Of a DNA stretch of 27,339 nt, positions 24,630 to 27,339 are shown in pieces. Numbering within the stretch: position 1 is the stretch's first letter; every line of letters starts with the position of its first letter. Source of the stretch: DASYUM01 sp036001225 (GTDB taxonomy: Bacteria; Methylomirabilota; Methylomirabilia; Rokubacteriales; DASRDR01); NCBI GenBank assembly GCA_036001225.1, contig DASYUM010000064.1:1-27339 (forward strand), in the 5' to 3' direction. The position numbers were made by a program, and so were the translations under genes. The notes beneath the pieces were generated by a model. It searched no databases and was not told the DNA's origin. It saw only the letters and a program-made list of their open reading frames with translations.

Positions 24630-26027
24630 CTACAAGTGGATGGCTTGGCCCAGAGCGTCGAGGGCCGCCTCCATGACGGCCTCCGACATCGTGGGGTGGG
24701 CGTGGATGGTGTGGCCCACCTCGTCGACCGTAGCCTCCAGCGTCTTCCCCAGGCCGAACTCGGCGATCAGCTCGGTGGCCTCCGCGCCGAGGATATGGGC
24801 GCCGAGGATCTCACCGGTCTCGGCGGCCGCCACGATCTTCACGAGTCCCTCCGGTTCGGCGAGGGCCTGCGCTTTGCCGTTGGCCTGAAACTGGTAACGG
24901 CCGATCCGGACCTCGCGCCCGCCCTCCCGGGCCTGGGCTTCGGTGAGCCCGAGGCTCGCCACCTGGGGGTGACAATAGGTGCAGCTCGGCACGGCGCGCC
25001 GATCCACCGGCTGGGGGTCGCGACCGGCGATCGTCTCGACGGCCACGATTCCCTCCGCGCTCGCCTTGTGAGCCAGGAGCGGCGGCCCGGCCACATCGCC
25101 GATCGCGTAGATGCCGGAGACCGACGTCTCCTGGCGCGGCGTGACCGTGAGGTAGCCGCGATGGGTCGCGGCGCCGACCGCCTCCAGCCCGAGACCACGT
25201 GTCTTGGCACCCCGCCCGACCGCCATCAGCACGCGGTCGGCGGTCAGGCGCGTCGTCTTGCCCTCCTGGTCGATCTCGACGCTGACCCCGTCCCGGTTGG
25301 GCTTGACCCCGAACACGGTGGCACCGGTGCGGACGTCGATCTTCCGCTTGGCGAAGCTTCGGGCAAGGATCTTCGAGATCTCCTCGTCCTCGACCGGCAG
25401 GAGGCGGGGCAGCGCCTCGACCAGCGTGACCTGGACCCCATAGGCCGCGAACACGTCGGCGAACTCCACCCCGACGGCGCCGGCCCCGATGATGATGATC
25501 GAGCCGGGCAGGCGCTCCAACCGGAGGGCTTCGTCGGAGGAAATGATCCGTTCGCCGTCGATCGTCAGGCCGGGCAGGCTGCGGGGCTCGGCGCCAGTGG
25601 CCAGGATCACGGCCCGCGCCTCCACCGTCTGCGGAGCCCCCGACGCCGCGTGCACCCGCACCGCGCCCGGGCCGACCAGCTCGCCGCGTCCCGCCAGCAG
25701 GACGATCTTGTTCTTCCGGAACAGGAACTCGACGCCCTTGGCCATCCGGTCGGCGACCTGCCGGCTCCGCCGGTAGGCCACCCCGTAGTCGGCCCGGAGG
25801 TTGTCCACGCTCACGCCGAACTCGCCGGCCCGCTGGAAGAGCTGGAGGACCTCGGCGTTGCGGAGCAGGGCCTTGGTCGGAATGCATCCCCAGTTCAGGC
25901 AGATCCCGCCCGGCCGGTCGGCCTCGACCACGGCGGTCCGGAGCCCGAGCTGGGCGGCGCGGATGGCACCGACGTAGCCGCCCGGGCCCGACCCGACGAC
26001 GACGACGTCGTAGCGCTCGGCAGCCAT
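24630..26027 (-). CDS. lpdA: Dihydrolipoyl dehydrogenase (E3)
   Basis: This flavoprotein reoxidises dihydrolipoyl groups of 2-oxoacid dehydrogenase complexes using NAD. The 465-residue protein has the FAD dinucleotide fold VVVGSGPGGYVGAI, the redox disulfide CLNWGC (in GGICLNWGCIPTKALL), a second dinucleotide fold IIIGAGAVGVEFADVFAAYG, FAD motif IYAIGDV and the C-terminal catalytic His-Glu pair in HAHPTMSE. The ATG at 26027 is the family start; longer frames run into the E2 gene. It lies 5 bp after the E2 stop codon, as in pyruvate dehydrogenase operons. Confidence 0.97.
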   Translation of the reverse strand: MAAERYDVVVVGSGPGGYVGAIRAAQLGLRTAVVEADRPGGICLNWGCIPTKALLRNAEVLQLFQRAGEFGVSVDNLRADYGVAYRRSRQVADRMAKGVEFLFRKNKIVLLAGRGELVGPGAVRVHAASGAPQTVEARAVILATGAEPRSLPGLTIDGERIISSDEALRLERLPGSIIIIGAGAVGVEFADVFAAYGVQVTLVEALPRLLPVEDEEISKILARSFAKRKIDVRTGATVFGVKPNRDGVSVEIDQEGKTTRLTADRVLMAVGRGAKTRGLGLEAVGAATHRGYLTVTPRQETSVSGIYAIGDVAGPPLLAHKASAEGIVAVETIAGRDPQPVDRRAVPSCTYCHPQVASLGLTEAQAREGGREVRIGRYQFQANGKAQALAEPEGLVKIVAAAETGEILGAHILGAEATELIAEFGLGKTLEATVDEVGHTIHAHPTMSEAVMEAALDALGQAIHL

Positions 26028-26032
26028 CGAGC

Positions 26033-27339
26033 CTAGACCAGAAGCCCGAGCGGGGCTTCCAGCAACGCCTTGAGGTCGCCGAGGAAGCGCGCGCCCATGG
26101 CCCCATCCATCACCCGGTGGTCGCACGCCAGGGTGACCCGCATGCGCTTGCCCACCGCGAGCTGGCCATCGACGACCACGGGCTTCTCCACGATCGCCCC
26201 CACCGCCAGGATCGCGCCCTCGGGCGGGTTGATGATGGCCGAGAACTCGTCCACCGGGAACATGCCGAGGTTCGAGATCGAGAAGGTGGCGCCGGACAGC
26301 TCGGTGGCCCTGAGCTTCCGGGCTCGCGTGCGCTCGACGAGATCGCGCGCCTCGGCGGCGATCTGGAAGAGGCTCTTCTGGTCGCAGTCGCGGAGGACCG
26401 GCGTGATGAGGCCCTCGTCGAGGGCGACGGCGATCCCGATGTGGGCGGCGCGGTAACGGCGGATGGCCTGGCCCTGGAGGCTCGCGTTCACGCCGGGGTG
26501 CTTGAGGAGGGTGAGGGCGCAGGCCCGGACGATCAGGTCGGTGACGGTCAGCTTGGGCGCGTCGGGCAGCGCCTGCAACTCCTCCCGCAACGTGACCGCG
26601 CGCTCCATGGCGATCTCGGCCGTGAGGTAGAAGTGCGGGACGGGCGCCTTGGATTGGACCATCTGCTTGGCGATGGCCGCCCGAATCTGGCTGAGCGGGG
26701 CGTCCTCGTACTCGGCTTCCGGCCGGACGATGGTCGGCCGGGGCGCCGCCGGCGCGCGGGGGACCCCCGGCGAGGGGCCGGCGGGGGCGGGCGCGGCGGC
26801 GGCCGGGGCCGCCGGGGCCGGCGCCCCGCGGGCGGCGACGAAGGCCTCCACGTCGCGCTGAATGACGCGGCCCCCGGGCCCGGTGCCTTTCAGACGCGTC
26901 AAGTCCACGCCCGCCCGCTGGGCCAGCTTCTTCGCGAGCGGTGAGGCGCGGAGCCGCTGGCCGGCGGCCGGCTCCGCCTCCTCCTCTTCTTCGGCCCCTC
27001 CCGCCGCCGGCGCCGCCGCGCTGACCGCGCCCGCGGGGACCGCCGGGGCCGGGCGGGCGTCGGCCGCCGAGACCGAGGGGGCAGCCGGCGCGGTCGCCGA
27101 CGCGGCGGCTTGAGCGCCAGTCGGGGCCGCGGCCCGCGCCGGCTCCTTGGCAGGGGCTCCGGCCGCCGGCGCCGCCGCGCTGACCGCGCCCGCGGGGGCC
27201 GCCGGGGCCGGGCGGGCGTCGGCCGCCGAGACCGAGGGGGCGGCCGGCGCGGTCGCCGACGCGGCGGCTTGAGCGCCAGTCGGGGCCGCGGCCCGCGCCG
27301 GCTCCTTGGCAGGGGCTCCGGCCGCCGGCGCCGCCGCGC
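26033..27339 (-). CDS. Dihydrolipoamide acetyltransferase (E2), 5' end beyond window
   Basis: The last 434 residues are visible. C-terminally is the catalytic domain, with AEIAMERAVTLREEL, INPPEGAILAVGAI and the active-site DHRVMDG. Before it stands the E3/E1-binding domain (ASPLAKKLAQRAGVDLTRLKGTGPGGRV). The frame stays open to the right edge, through an acidic EEEEEAE stretch and a long Ala/Pro linker made of 159-bp repeats. Lipoyl domains would lie beyond the edge. INPPEGAILAVGA and the lpdA neighbour favour pyruvate dehydrogenase E2; other 2-oxoacid dehydrogenases are possible. An internal GTG at 26908 is not the real start. Confidence 0.95.
   Translation of the reverse strand, partial: AAAPAAGAPAKEPARAAAPTGAQAAASATAPAAPSVSAADARPAPAAPAGAVSAAAPAAGAPAKEPARAAAPTGAQAAASATAPAAPSVSAADARPAPAVPAGAVSAAAPAAGGAEEEEEAEPAAGQRLRASPLAKKLAQRAGVDLTRLKGTGPGGRVIQRDVEAFVAARGAPAPAAPAAAAPAPAGPSPGVPRAPAAPRPTIVRPEAEYEDAPLSQIRAAIAKQMVQSKAPVPHFYLTAEIAMERAVTLREELQALPDAPKLTVTDLIVRACALTLLKHPGVNASLQGQAIRRYRAAHIGIAVALDEGLITPVLRDCDQKSLFQIAAEARDLVERTRARKLRATELSGATFSISNLGMFPVDEFSAIINPPEGAILAVGAIVEKPVVVDGQLAVGKRMRVTLACDHRVMDGAMGARFLGDLKALLEAPLGLLV
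26998..27339 (-). repeat. 159-bp tandem repeat in the E2 linker
   Basis: The sequence at position x recurs at x+159 from about 26998 to the right edge (2.15 copies seen). Only about two substitutions occur after the first few bases, for example A27039 against G27198. Each unit encodes 53 residues, Ala/Pro-rich, including APAKEPARAAAPTGAQ. The array continues past the window. Confidence 0.9.

Noticed and set aside
26117..26944. Plus-strand frames over the E2 gene
   Set aside because: The minus strand holds the catalytic and binding domains of E2. The plus-strand frames are Gly/Arg/Asp repeats without similarity.
26998..27339. CRISPR-like array
   Set aside because: The units are contiguous 159-bp tandem copies within a coding frame, with no spacers between short repeats.

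Overview
The window is GC-rich bacterial chromosome (housekeeping genes, sigma70-like promoters, Shine-Dalgarno starts). It opens in the 5' part of a minus-strand 16S rRNA gene. The rRNA, the very high GC, the porin type and the many small palindromic repeats suggest an uncultivated lineage near Methylomirabilota/Rokubacteria. That placement is inference; full-length 16S would settle it.

Layout. (1) 1-682: partial 16S rRNA, its leader with a boxB-like hairpin and boxA, and a strong rrn promoter whose -35 box contains the tyrS stop codon. (2) tyrS (minus) diverges from a class A penicillin-binding protein (plus). (3) A long minus-strand operon runs from about 11.7 kb down to 4.3 kb: gamma carbonic anhydrase, hisS, aspS, phoH, ybeY, era, a small broken membrane ORF and recO. 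Its lower half is studded with GC-rich hairpin repeats. One lies inside era as an in-frame insertion, one forms the phoH tail, and others carry or abut the start regions of ybeY and recO. (4) A plus-strand FmdB-type zinc-ribbon gene converges on, and overlaps, a minus-strand group made of an unknown secreted protein, a polyprenyl diphosphate synthase and a SAM hydroxide adenosyltransferase (DUF62). (5) A large porin has its own promoter and a textbook terminator. (6) A propionate-type operon (carboxyltransferase, methylmalonyl-CoA mutase catalytic subunit, secreted FG-GAP protein) runs from a near-consensus promoter. (7) Divergent from it are three small envelope proteins (DUF948, YtxH, DUF4337). 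(8) A pyruvate-dehydrogenase-type group (E2 partial, lipoamide dehydrogenase, U32 peptidase-family protein) runs into the right edge. The E2 linker is built of a nearly identical 159-bp tandem repeat.

Together the genes cover translation (rRNA, TyrRS, HisRS, AspRS, YbeY, Era), cell wall synthesis, isoprenoid quinone side chains, and feeding of pyruvate and propionate carbon to central metabolism. The AspRS carries residues typical of non-discriminating enzymes. I found no CRISPR array, transposase, prophage, tRNA or defence system. The least-explained signals are the hairpin repeat family with its in-gene copies, the direct repeat flanking a hairpin between the penicillin-binding protein and recO genes, and the E2 linker repeats.
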